Shown: one piece after another, positions 54,901 to 64,000 of the stretch | How the letters are laid out: every line of letters begins with the position of its first letter | How positions within the stretch are numbered: position 1 is the first letter of the stretch | Assembly (NCBI GenBank): GCA_037176885.1 | Contig: JAWWNJ010000049.1 | Location: 372,001-436,000, forward strand | Direction: 5' to 3' | DNA from: Favolaschia claudopus | Taxonomy: Eukaryota > Basidiomycota > Agaricomycetes > Agaricales > Mycenaceae | Length of the DNA: 64,000 nucleotides | Notes under the pieces: generated by a model | What the model was told of the DNA's origin: nothing | Seen by the model: the letters and a program-made list of their open reading frames with translations, nothing else | Database searches by the model: none | Made by a program: the position numbers and the translations under genes

Positions 54901-57011
54901 TGGCTTTTTTTTTTTTTTTTTTTGAGAGCGTTTAAATGATGAGTGAATCCCAAAAATACTAGTCTGCAGAAGCATTCTAGCCTCATCGATCATCCGCTTA
55001 CGCCTTGGCTTCTTTTTCAGACTTCAAAGCCAAAAGCGACAACCTGAATGCGGCTGCAGTGGCTGCTCCTGGGATTGAGGAGTATAGCAGACTCAGATAC
55101 GGGAATAAGTATCTGACAATCTGTCAAGACTTGACTTGTATTTGAAGCTTCCGTCACTGACTGAGTCCCACTCAACTTGAATGTGAGCCAATTGTAAGCT
55201 CCGCGCCCAACGCTCGCTCGGTTGACGCTAGCGCGTCAACCAGCTCGCATTGGGCCAAAGCAGCACGACCGCAGGAAGATGCAACAAAAATCTGATGCTT
55301 CACCGAAAAACCACATCAAAAATCCTCCTTTTACTGCAGTGGGAGAGTTAGAGTAACACTATTCCAAAATTTTATGGAAACAGCCCAAACACATATCCAG
55401 TACTCAGAGAAAGATAGCCGCATGGAGAGCTGAGCCCTGCTGAGCCCCTGGCTACTTATCTTATCAATACTGTTTTGACTTCTTTGGAATCTGCAGATGG
55501 CAGAGTTAACACCCAAGTTCTACCACGGCGGTGGTACACAGCCACAATCTAATCTTGGTGTTTACATGTATTTGCAATCAGCAGATGGCAGGGTTAAACA
55601 GTCAGGGTGTGGGACCTAGCTAAAGCGAGGTGACCGGTGATGGGCGAAGAGGAGTACTTATAGGGAAAATACATGTCAAAATATTGATCCCATTCACACG
55701 CTTTCCAACTTGTCTTTCTCCTCGACCGACAATTGTTCTCGACCCCGTTTCCGTCTCTGTATCAACCAATTCAGCGAGATCACTGGCAACTTCTACAGTA
55801 TCCTCAGTCTTACCTTTTTGGCTGAACCTTTGTTGTCTGGATTCTGCCCGTCTCTGCATTTACTTATGTTATCATTGTTATGTCATTTCAGACGTCGCAG
55901 CCGCTGGAAACACCAGGCGTATACGGCGATTTATTATAAAAAAGACCTGTAATGAAAGGATGTTGCGTTTTGTAATAAAGCCTCTAATGAGAGGTCCAAT
56001 CTATTTTTAACCAAACTGTCACATACCCGTCGGTTAATCCTGGGCGCTGCATGCGGCGGTGTCGTCAGGCGCCATCGACCGCCCTGGCGCGCTTGAGAGA
56101 TGGCGGGTGGCAGTGCTGCGCCTTGCCGCCAAAATTGTCGGCAATATTTCCGCCTCCCCCGCCGTTCCACTGCTACACCAGGGTATATACAGGTAGTTCA
56201 AGCACTAGATAGTATATTCTGACTTACCATATCCTCTAAAATTGTGGCGGGACCCCGTACGACGTCGGGGTAGTTGGGGAGAATAGGTGAGCGCTTTTGT
56301 TTGTATATGTTTCACAGACACTTGTTCCGGCAGGTCAGTGCCGGCACTTGCCGGTACGGTAGAAAAACCCGAAATTGCGGTTTTTTGTGCTACAGCTCGG
56401 GGTTGTGGACGTCAGAGTGTGCTGTGGATAAGAAATTAAGACGATGCGCTGTCGATATTAATTATATTTCCCATTTTTGTTCCTCAAAAAGGATTCCCAT
56501 CATTCCGTTCAAATTTGGCGTTTCCTCCTAGTTCAAATTCAGGTAGACACACCACCTTCACAGATCAAACTACCAGCCAGGCAGGCATACAGAAAACCTC
56601 GATATATACACTAGAAGAGACAGCAAACGGGCAGGCAAATTGGCTTCGGGTTTATTCGGCGCCGACACGGATTCAGACAAAATGCTCCAAGTCGTAAGCG
56701 CCTAAGGCGCTTAAGCCAAAAAATGTGCGAAGTCCAACTGTACATCCATTTTCGGCGGAAATTCCCTATATCAGCGACAACTTCAGCTTGAATCATACAT
56801 GTATTCGTGTGTATGTATCTCAAGTACAGGAGAATTCGTAGAATATCGCGAAAAAATAATTTGTACTACAATGTCAGTTGAATGAAAGAAAATAACGGCG
56901 AAGGCTGGTTGAGCAGCCGCGCGACGACGCCAGAAGAGGTAGTTGAGGGGCCACATGGTTGAACACGGGCTAAGGCTGGTTGAACAGCAACGGGGTGACT
57001 ATAACAAACAA
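54901..57011. other. Gene-free region with repeats and hairpins
   Basis: About 2.1 kb. Contents: T-run at 54905-54923 flanked by two copies of CGCTTACGCCTTGGCTT (about 54889 and 54994); a strong hairpin at 55206-55256; two copies of GCAGATGGCAG.GTTAA (55493 and 55581); a dispersed repeat copy at 55655-55870; GCCGGCACTTGCCGG-like inverted words near 56330-56355; and two copies of GGCTGGTTGA.CAGC near 56901 and 56976. No gene supported. Confidence 0.45.
55655..55870 (+). repeat. Dispersed repeat, copy 2
   Basis: Inverted relative of the copy at 43440-43690, with the shared words GTCAAAATATTGATCC.ATTCACACGC and GTTTCCGTCTCTG. Likely a fragment of an old transposon. Confidence 0.5.
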
Positions 57012-59987
57012 TTATGTCCGCCTATAAATTGTTCATGAGTAGTATACAATATTCAGATTGGAAAAAAGAAACGTACCGTCTTTTCGAAGCGCCCGGCCGC
57101 ACGTTTTCAGCGTTAGCCTTCCGCTTCCCACCCGACTTTTCCTTCTCCTCCCTTTTCCTCGCCGCCTCCGCCACTTTTTCCGCTTCCTTGTCCGCTTTCC
57201 TCTTGGCAGCATCCGCCCGCACCTCCTCCATCGTACGCTTCTTCTGGGGAACATACCGTTTTGTACTGGTGCGCTCACGAGCCCCGAGGACTCTGGGTTC
57301 GGGTCGTGGAACGGCGTGGCCCAGCGCGGCTGGCGCGGTGGGAAGCGGTGCGTGGCCGGGCGGGGGTGGCGGAAACACGAATATACCGTGGTCGCGATCA
57401 CTAGCAACCTTCGCCTGCGCGTCATCGCGAGCTTTCTCCCTCGCTCGAATTTCCTTCACCATCTCTCGGCTCACTGTGCCGATTTGCCAAACGTTCCCTT
57501 TTTCCGCGTCAACCCGTAGAAGGTATCCATCGTCCTCACCTCCACCTCCACCTCCAGCCCCACCACCTCTTCCACGTCCACCTCCGCGACCTCCACGTCC
57601 ACCTCCGCGACCTCCACGTCCACCCCCGCGACCTCCACGTCCGCCTCCGCGGCCTCTCCCGCGTCCCCCGTCGCTTCCCGAGACCACTGCGTCATTCGCT
57701 TTCGGAGCTGGAGGCGCATTTGAGAGGGGTCGAGACACGGGGAAATCGTCCGCCGTGAGCGCGGAGCGGAGATGAGGTGTTGCTGGCAGCGCTGGGGCAG
57801 TCGCAACGGGAAAGGTTGTCGGGTTTGGAGCGGGAGCAGTGGAGGTGGGAGCGATGCAGGATGCCGGCGCCGGCGCATCAGGAACCGCGGTGGGAGACGT
57901 TGCGGCCAGCGTCGACGGCGCAGCAGTGATTGAGGTCGGTGCTGGGGTAGCCGAGGGCGGAGAAGCTGCGGGTGTCGTGGATACTCGCAGTGGGGACGGC
58001 CTGGCGACTTGATGCACAAGATCAGCGGATCTGCGCGTCGCAGTGGGCGTAGACGGCGCCGATGCTGATGCTGGAGGCAAGAAAAGACCCGCGCTCGCTA
58101 GATGACGAACGGGGGGCGGAGCAGACGCGGGCGCGAGGGGAGGCTGACGTGCGAAGGGTGTCGGAGTGGACGGCGCCAATCTGGGAGTCGGTGGCATAGA
58201 CGAAGGAAAAATCCAATTTGACCCGCTTTCGAATGAGGCAGGGCGCAACGAGGGTCGTGCGATAGAGGCCTGAGCTGCGGGAGGAGCTGGCGAAACGATT
58301 GCTAACGTCGTCGCAGGCGAGATAGGCTCGGCGCGGTGCTCAGCAGGCGATGAGTCACCCAGCACTGAAGACGGCAAGATGGGGTCGAGGGGGGACACTC
58401 CAGCGTGCGGAGGAGGTGCGAAGATGGGTCCGAAGATGCGCTCTGGGTTGGAGAGCAGGTCGTCGGGGAGGGGAAAGTAACCCAAATCGAAATCCAGGGG
58501 CGGGTAGTCGTTTTCCTGGCCCGAATCATCTTCCCCTGGCAAGAAAAGAGTGGTGGTACCTCCAGATAGGTTGCCCAAGGCCTGCGATGCTGCGACTGAG
58601 CTGTTTGTAGCCATTGAAGTGGTCTGAACGGGCGGCAGGGTGGTGGTAGACGTGTCGGACGGGACTTCTGGAGTCGACAATGTAGGCGCGGCGATTGGGG
58701 GTAGCAATGGTGCTCGTCGTGACAGCAGCACCTTCCGCCGTGTTTGGAGAGGGTGTACCGTTGGAATCGCGGTCGTCGTCGGCGTGGAGTGCGCGTTTTC
58801 GCCGAGTTTCGTGGTCTAACGCATCATCGCACGTCAGCCTCAATATACACCAGAAAAAACCTGAGTAACGCACCAAAAATCTTCTTCCCGAACTGTTGAA
58901 GCGGTTTTATGACGTGGTCGGTCCATCCGGAGTGAGCTTGGTCAAGAGTGTGGCCAGCAGGAGTAACACCATGACAGTAGCTGCAGGCAAGAAGAAGGTC
59001 AGCGATATCGTACACACGGTCACGGGGTTACACTCACGACTGCGTTCCTATCTTCCCTCCATTGTTGGGGATCGGTCCCACCAACACCGTCGATCCAACC
59101 AACCCAGTAAAGTGTTCCACATACTTGTGGACGTTCTTCAACAGCGGTCCGACTTTATCTATACCGCTAAAGCACCAAATTATTAACCCATATCATCTCG
59201 GCGACCAACAGAACTTACCGCTGATAATCCTCTGGCGACAACTCAGATTCTTGGATTGGCTGCAACTGATTCTTGGACTTCTTCGACGGCTTTGGCTGCT
59301 TCTGGAACTGCTCCTCCACCGCCGTCATCTCTTCCTCAGACGCCTCGCTCCACAACCGACTCACAACTTGCGATCGAAGCGCTGCCTGGTCGCTCCGCCC
59401 CTTCGAAATGCGCTGCTCCCTCTCTTCCTCGGTCTCCCCCTCGTACGATGACCCCATGAGCAACTCGAAACCCGCTTCCTTCACAGCGGCGTTGATCAAG
59501 TCACTATTCCGCTTCTGCCATATCTCCCGGCGCTGTAATCGACGCGTGCGCCGACCGGTCCCCAAAGCCTTCATGATGTCCTGCAGCGTACCGTTGCCTG
59601 TGGACGGCCCCTGGCTGGAGTTGAGCTCACTCTTTTCCTTCGACGCTCGATTGTAAAACCACTGATGCATGATCTGTATGGCCTGTAAGTCAAATACGCC
59701 GTTAACCGTCGCAAAATTAATATTCTTACCTTTCGATCCTTCAACTCGGCAGCCGCAATAGCCAGTTGGTCCGCAGTTGTACGGTCATTGCCTTCTATAG
59801 CCGCCCCCGCTGGATCGAGAAGCGGCAAACCCAGCGCCACCGCAGCCGGCCATTTGAGTGCCCAGCCTCGCTCGACGTCACCCCAAAACGTCCCGAAATT
59901 CGGCCGTCTCCTCGAGAATTCGCCATAGAAAGACTGCAGATATTCTGTTTTGTCTTGCGGCAATGTGGTTTTTCTTCCTCTGCCCAT
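57012..59987 (-). CDS. RGG-box protein, putative transposon-associated agaricomycete family
   Basis: A minus-strand gene of about six exons from ATG at 59987. The N terminus MGRGRKTTLPQDKTEYLQSF, then FWGDVERGWALKWPAA, DRKAIQIMHQWFYNRASK and RRLQRREIWQKRNSDLINAAV belong to a family expanded in mushrooms. A middle part (PLLKNVHKYVEHFTGLVGSTV, HSGWTDHVIKPLQQFGKKIFG) leads to a long Pro/Ala/Ser/Thr-rich region. An RGG box follows (repeats of GGRGGRG, about 57570-57680), and a basic coiled tail rich in KRKADKEAEK ends in KRRRT. RGG boxes bind RNA or DNA. Near 58690-58750 two overlapping frames compete, so the join there is uncertain or frameshifted. I recall such genes as multicopy beside transposons; that link is inference. 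Confidence 0.6.
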
Positions 59988-60540
59988 GGTTAACCAGAAC
60001 TAATTTCGAAGACACAGGAAATTTCGAAGACACAGGAGAAGCGACAGCTATGGTGCGGTGGGTGGGTCGCGGCAGACGGAGAATATTCTGAGACGAAGAG
60101 GAAGATTCAGAAACGAAGGAAAGAGTGAGAGTACGAGCTTTACTTTTCTTTTCGTCTGATTCTTCACTAATTCATCCTAGATACAGCAAATGATAGACAA
60201 TCACGACGTTTCGGCACGGATATTCCCTCAAATAGCCCTGTTTCAGGTTTTGTATACGCATATCTTTGTTTCTGACTCTTTTCGTCCGAATGATTCCCTG
60301 AATTTCCAGGTTCCCAAAAGGGATTCGCTCATCACGCGGATCTCGACCCCTTCTTTGATACCCATGTGCGTTCCTCATCGTGTTCCTCATCTCATGTGCA
60401 CATACGAATACGGTATGTCCCTCTTCCCCTTAAGGTTCCGGCTCATATGAATACGACGAAACAGACTCTTCCATACCCCCATGCCTCAAACTATACAAGT
60501 CGACCTCCACACCCATATCCACCACTTCCTCCCACCCACC
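59988..60540. other. Divergent promoter region
   Basis: About 550 bases between the starts of the RGG-box gene (minus) and the viroplasmin-domain gene (plus). It contains a perfect 18-bp tandem duplication, AATTTCGAAGACACAGGA, at 60002-60037. No gene seen. Confidence 0.45.
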
Positions 60541-61213
60541 ATGACTGCCTTTCAGCCGGCCTCCTCGTCCTCCACCTCGTCCACCGCCCTCGCCACGGAG
60601 TTACAGGACCTGGTGGCGCTCGTCGGTCGCCTTTCCACGGCGTCGGCCGAGACCATGCGCCTTGCCGTCGAAGTACAAAGTCCGTCATCTTCCTTATCTT
60701 GTCTCTCTCTTTTTTCTTACCAATCCTTTCAGCCAAACTCTCCGTTGTGCTCGCCGGCGGGAGTGCTGCTGCACCCCCTCCCCCCGCGACGCCTCTTTCT
60801 GCGATTCCTGCCGCCACCATTCCCGCCGCCGCCACTCCTGCTGCTGTTGCCCCCACCCCAACTCCTGACCCCACCGCAGACGACCCCGCCGGCCCTCTCT
60901 TTGTGCGGGGGATTCCGAAGACCCCGGCAGAGGTGGAAAGAGATCATCCTCCCGGTAGTGGGGAGGTTTGGTATGTGGTTATTGTAGGCCGTGAGCCCGG
61001 TTTGTATGGTAAAGCGTGAGTGTTCCCTTTTTATCTTTTTACTTCTTATCTTACCAACTATTCCCCAGCGCCGACGCCGACCGTCAATGCAACGGCATTC
61101 CGCACCAGTACAAGGTGAAGAAGACCAGTCGCACGGACGCCATCTCCCTCTATCGCTCGCTCTACAACGGTCCGGATGGCGAGGGGGTGGAGAAATGGAA
61201 TGAGGTTGTTTAA
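60541..61213 (+). CDS. Viroplasmin/RNase H1 N-terminal domain-like protein
   Basis: Three exons (60541-60679, 60733-61015, 61069-61213) give 188 residues; an in-frame ATG at 60481 would add 20. The N terminus (LATELQDLVALVGRLSTASAE) is a short helix, followed by a Pro/Ala-rich linker. Then FVRGIPKTPAEVERDHPPGSG leads to a fold with EVWYVVIVGREPGLY..ADADRQCNGIPHQYKVKKTSRTDAISLYRSL. The W-Y-V-V-x-x-G-R-x-x-G-(L/I)-(Y/F) start, the C-N-G-(I/V)-P centre and the A-x-x-x-Y-R end match the small nucleic-acid-binding domain found at the N terminus of RNase H1 and in viroplasmin. There is no RNase H catalytic domain. It belongs to a family expanded in agaricomycetes and is divergently paired with the RGG-box gene. 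Confidence 0.7.
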
Positions 61214-61364
61214 ATCGCTGTTGTTGTCCTTTCTTACTGCTCGTCAATGAATTATCGCTGTTTACTGTGTTTCTTTCTTTCTTTTCACTTACTCAACTGA
61301 AGCTGTAAGCTGCGCCATGCTTTCAATCTCAAAATATGATACAAAATGCAAACAAATCAATAAA

Positions 61365-62430
61365 TTAGTCTACTCTCCGGGGACGACGCCGATCCAAGTA
61401 CTCCTGCATATAATCAAGAAAACTTGGCATCCTGGGCTCCGAGTCCCAATCTATCGCGGGACTATCTTCGCGAACGGGTGTGGAATAGCGACGGCGGGTT
61501 TGCGGTAGAAGTCGAGTGCTAAGAGACTGTTAGCAGGGGTAGAGTCAGACGACGAGGGAAAAAACCAACGACAATGTACCAGAACGCTCCCGTTCCGGTG
61601 TCAGTAATCCGCCATGCATGAGGAACACATTTTCATCTTCTCCCACTTCGATTGATCTTCCCTGACAGGGCATCGCATCCGCGACTTCGGAGATCGTCCT
61701 GTGAAATCATATGATATGTAAGCGAAAATCATATCTTTAAGTTAGTCATTTCGCACCGGTGGCCTGCCTCCGCATCGTCAGAGTCCTCTGAATCGGCGTC
61801 CCGCTCGCTATGGGGACATTAATACTAACTTTGCTCGAGCAATCAAGTCATACTCCTCATCAAAAGGTTCGTTTGCTCTGTGAGGAATCAGTTTTGTTCC
61901 CGACATCATGATGAGCCGCAAACTCACCTCATCCGAGGATCCGGGGGTGCGGGAGGCGATACCGGCTGTTGCGCCGGTTGTCGTGCCATCGTCAACAATG
62001 CATCCGAAGCCTCACTTTCAGCTTCGGCCAAGATGCGGGGAGACGGAATCTGCGGAAACGGGGATTCAAGTGGAGCGGACTTGAGGTTTTTTTTGGGTGG
62101 TGGCCTGGGCTTGTCGGATTTGCGACGCTTGGCTTTGATTTGCGCACTTAGAAAGGTTTGTTCCTCATCTGTTCCTTGTAGTAAGAAATTCGGGGCTAAC
62201 CGCTTTTCTGCCATTTGGATTCGCCTCTTTTCCCGAATTACGTCCGCACTGGGATGAAGCATTAATATAGAAGTGTCAATACGACTTGGATTTACTTCTT
62301 CTGATAATAAGTTGCGGAGGCTACTCTTTGGGCGTGGGCTGCAACAGTGAATATGATATTACTTACATTTGACATGCAGGAGCAAACCAGAATACCTTGG
62401 GTCCTTCGCTATTTTTCTTCTAGGCGCCAT
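61365..62430 (-). CDS. Unknown basic/acidic, probably nuclear protein
   Basis: A minus-strand gene of at least six exons with no recognised domain. It starts MAPRRKIAKDPR (ATG at 62430), then PRPKSSLRNLLSEE, then SADVIREKRRIQMAEKRLAP with FLSAQIKAKRRKSDKPRPPPKKN, a probable nuclear localisation signal. It continues ANEPFDEEYDLIARAK, an acidic ERDADSEDSDDAEA exon, RTISEVADAMPCQGRSIEVG with NVFLMHGGLLTPERERSG, and ends REDSPAIDWDSEPRMPSFLD.. YLDRRRPRRVD with a stop at 61365. The end is convergent with the viroplasmin-domain gene, 150 bases away. Composition and position suggest it belongs to the same multicopy set as its two neighbours; this is inference. Confidence 0.55.
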
Positions 62431-64000
62431 CGTCGTTGTTGTGATGGTAAGAAAAGAGGTCTGGGGTGGCTATGTTGATGCGAAGTGGGATTCAGAAGGC
62501 TCGATCGCAAACCTTTCACGGTGTGGCGATTAATGCGTCTCGCAGCTCGAAGAGCAAGAGGAGAGCGATCTATGTACGAGATATACAACCTGTAGCTCCA
62601 TTCTAGAGCAAAATCAGACAGCATGTTTGGCGGTCTAACCGGAAGGAACTCACAATTTCTCGATTTTCTTCGGTACCAGGTGTATTGTGAGTCTTGGTAA
62701 ACCTGCAGCGACTCAGAATCATACATCCAAACAGCTTCAAACGTGAATTATTCGTACCCTTGAACTGTATCAAGCATACTTGCAAGAAAAGCGTTCGGCG
62801 CACATATGTCACACTGTGACAGTTCGCGCCTCCTGCCTTAACGGACTAATCACCCTCAGGTCGCGGTGGCTGTTTCCCATTCTGTGCTATACGGTAAGAC
62901 TTCGGCTCATCCGGGATGCCGAGTTAGCACATACAGGACCTCAAAATGCAATACTTACATAGGTGACATTGCTGGAGGCGGCGGGACAACATCGACTGTT
63001 AATGAACATAGAAAAGCACTAAACGTTCAAGCTAATCACCCACAGTATGGATTTCTTGCATAAACGAGTTCGAATATACCTTTTACACGTCACATCTTAT
63101 TCTTGAGGCGAATCTGGCTTGGTTCAGAGAGATATAAAAATGGCATTTATATTGGTTCTCACCTCGGCAACCGTTTTGCAAATCGTTGAGAGGAAGTAAG
63201 CGAGATTCTTTGAGGCCATAAAATTTTAACCCGGTATCGGTTCTCAGGACATCAGTCCCAGCTGATTTGGAAAAACTTTTGAAATTTGTTTCGTTGCACT
63301 GAAAGACGCAAATTTCCACCCAAGGACGACCACTGTCTGAACGAGTAAATGCGGTGTTCCATATACCTTGTGTGTTCAAAGGTGAGACACAGTAAGTAGA
63401 TCATTGAAAACTCTGATTTCACCGGGTGAATCGAGTTTCACAGCCCTGTATAACATGTTAGCGTGCTGCGTGCCGCAGATGTTAGTTTCTTGAACAGTGT
63501 TGAGAACGACAACTCGTGCCTCCCTCCACGAGTACTTGCAGTCTTCGATGGAAGTTCTGAGTTTCAAAGTAGTCAGAGTCCCTAAAAAATCAAAAACTCA
63601 TGCTTTACCTGTCCCTTTCAGTTCGAGAGACCCGCATAACATGTTCGCAACCCAGATTGTTGGATTCTCCCCGGCGTCGACGATGGAAAGCCCGTTTCGA
63701 TTGAGCCAGGACCTAGAGGTAATCTTTTTTCACAGAACATCTTGAGAGTCTATTACATACCAAAGAAAAATTAGGCTAGCCCCTTCATCGGCCGTGGTTG
63801 AGCCAGAGGGAAGTTTTCGGGGATTCGTCGAATGACCCGGGACCGCCGGCCCGACACTCCGGAGTTGGTCGACATCTCAAAATGAGTGCACCATTGCTCA
63901 GCGTTGTTCTTTTACGCGTATTAGACGGCAGGTATGATAGCCCCTTATCAAACGAGTACCTCAGTATGCGCCACATATCGCCAAGGAGAGAGGAAACCGA
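62431..64000. other. Right-hand region, possible decayed minus-strand coding
   Basis: About 1.6 kb without a confident gene. On the minus strand, protein-like pieces occur at about 63600-63720 (SWLNRNGLSIVDAGENPTIW, ANMLCGSLELKG), 63380-63560 (ANMLYRAVKLDSPGEIRVFN) and 63100-63360 (WNTAFTRSDSGRPWVEICVF). The two ANML(C/Y) pieces resemble each other at DNA level (GC.AACATGTTAT.C.GGG), hinting at a repeated exon. Frames could not be joined; the gene may be broken or continue beyond the window. Confidence 0.3.

Noticed and set aside
57014..57775. 253-codon plus-strand frame rich in Pro/Arg
   Set aside because: It is the antisense of the RGG box and basic tail of the minus-strand gene.

Overview
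The window looks like chromosomal DNA of a mushroom-forming basidiomycete (Agaricomycetes). Genes are split by many short GT-AG introns of about 45-100 bases. The gene families are typical of that group: an F-box/leucine-rich-repeat expansion, a hydroxyquinol/catechol-type intradiol dioxygenase, a GH43 arabinanase, a DUF300/OSTA-like membrane protein, and an RGG-box gene with a viroplasmin-domain gene beside it. No bacterial or organellar signature is seen. All gene models were built by hand from reading frames, splice signals and family knowledge; no search was run.

Layout. 0-18 kb is gene-rich: a partial unknown gene (minus, left edge), intradiol dioxygenase (+), DUF300 transporter-like protein (+), peroxisomal type-5 peroxiredoxin (minus), a small unknown gene (minus), a stand-alone copy of the N-terminal domain of Bck1-type MAPKKKs (+), another small unknown gene (minus), and a metal-dependent amidohydrolase (+). 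18-31 kb is repeat-rich: two tandem arrays of tRNA-like units (18.9-19.96 and 26.4-27.6 kb), each followed by a long pyrimidine-rich repeat (20.1-23.7 and 27.8-30.5 kb), with an intact F-box gene between them. A 230-bp copy of the 3' end of the LRR gene at 30.66-32.2 kb lies at 18.2-18.4 kb. 32.7-34.45 kb holds a secreted GH43 enzyme. 34.7-43.2 kb is a third tRNA-like array, split by a 6.3-kb foldback-type transposon. 43.9-46.05 kb is another pyrimidine-rich repeat; its inverted relative lies at 52.2-54.9 kb and carries a small TA-flanked MITE. Between them are an F-box-like pseudogene, an aldo-keto reductase with several single-base frameshifts, a small secreted peptide precursor with Kex2 sites, and a membrane protein. 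57-62.4 kb holds three genes of an apparently transposon-associated set.

The strongest candidate for something undescribed is the tRNA-like family. There are 16 copies (two degenerate) plus one half copy, all on the minus strand, repeating about every 260-410 bases. Each full copy has a near-perfect 7-bp closing stem, a minimal D-arm-like hairpin whose fifth pair changes in a compensatory way (A-T, G-C, C-G), a canonical T-arm that is also a Pol III box B, and an oligo-T terminator 15-30 nt past the 3' end. The anticodon region is enlarged and not conserved, so these are probably not decoding tRNAs. A second notable item is the 68-residue Kex2-type peptide precursor at 49.55-49.89 kb.
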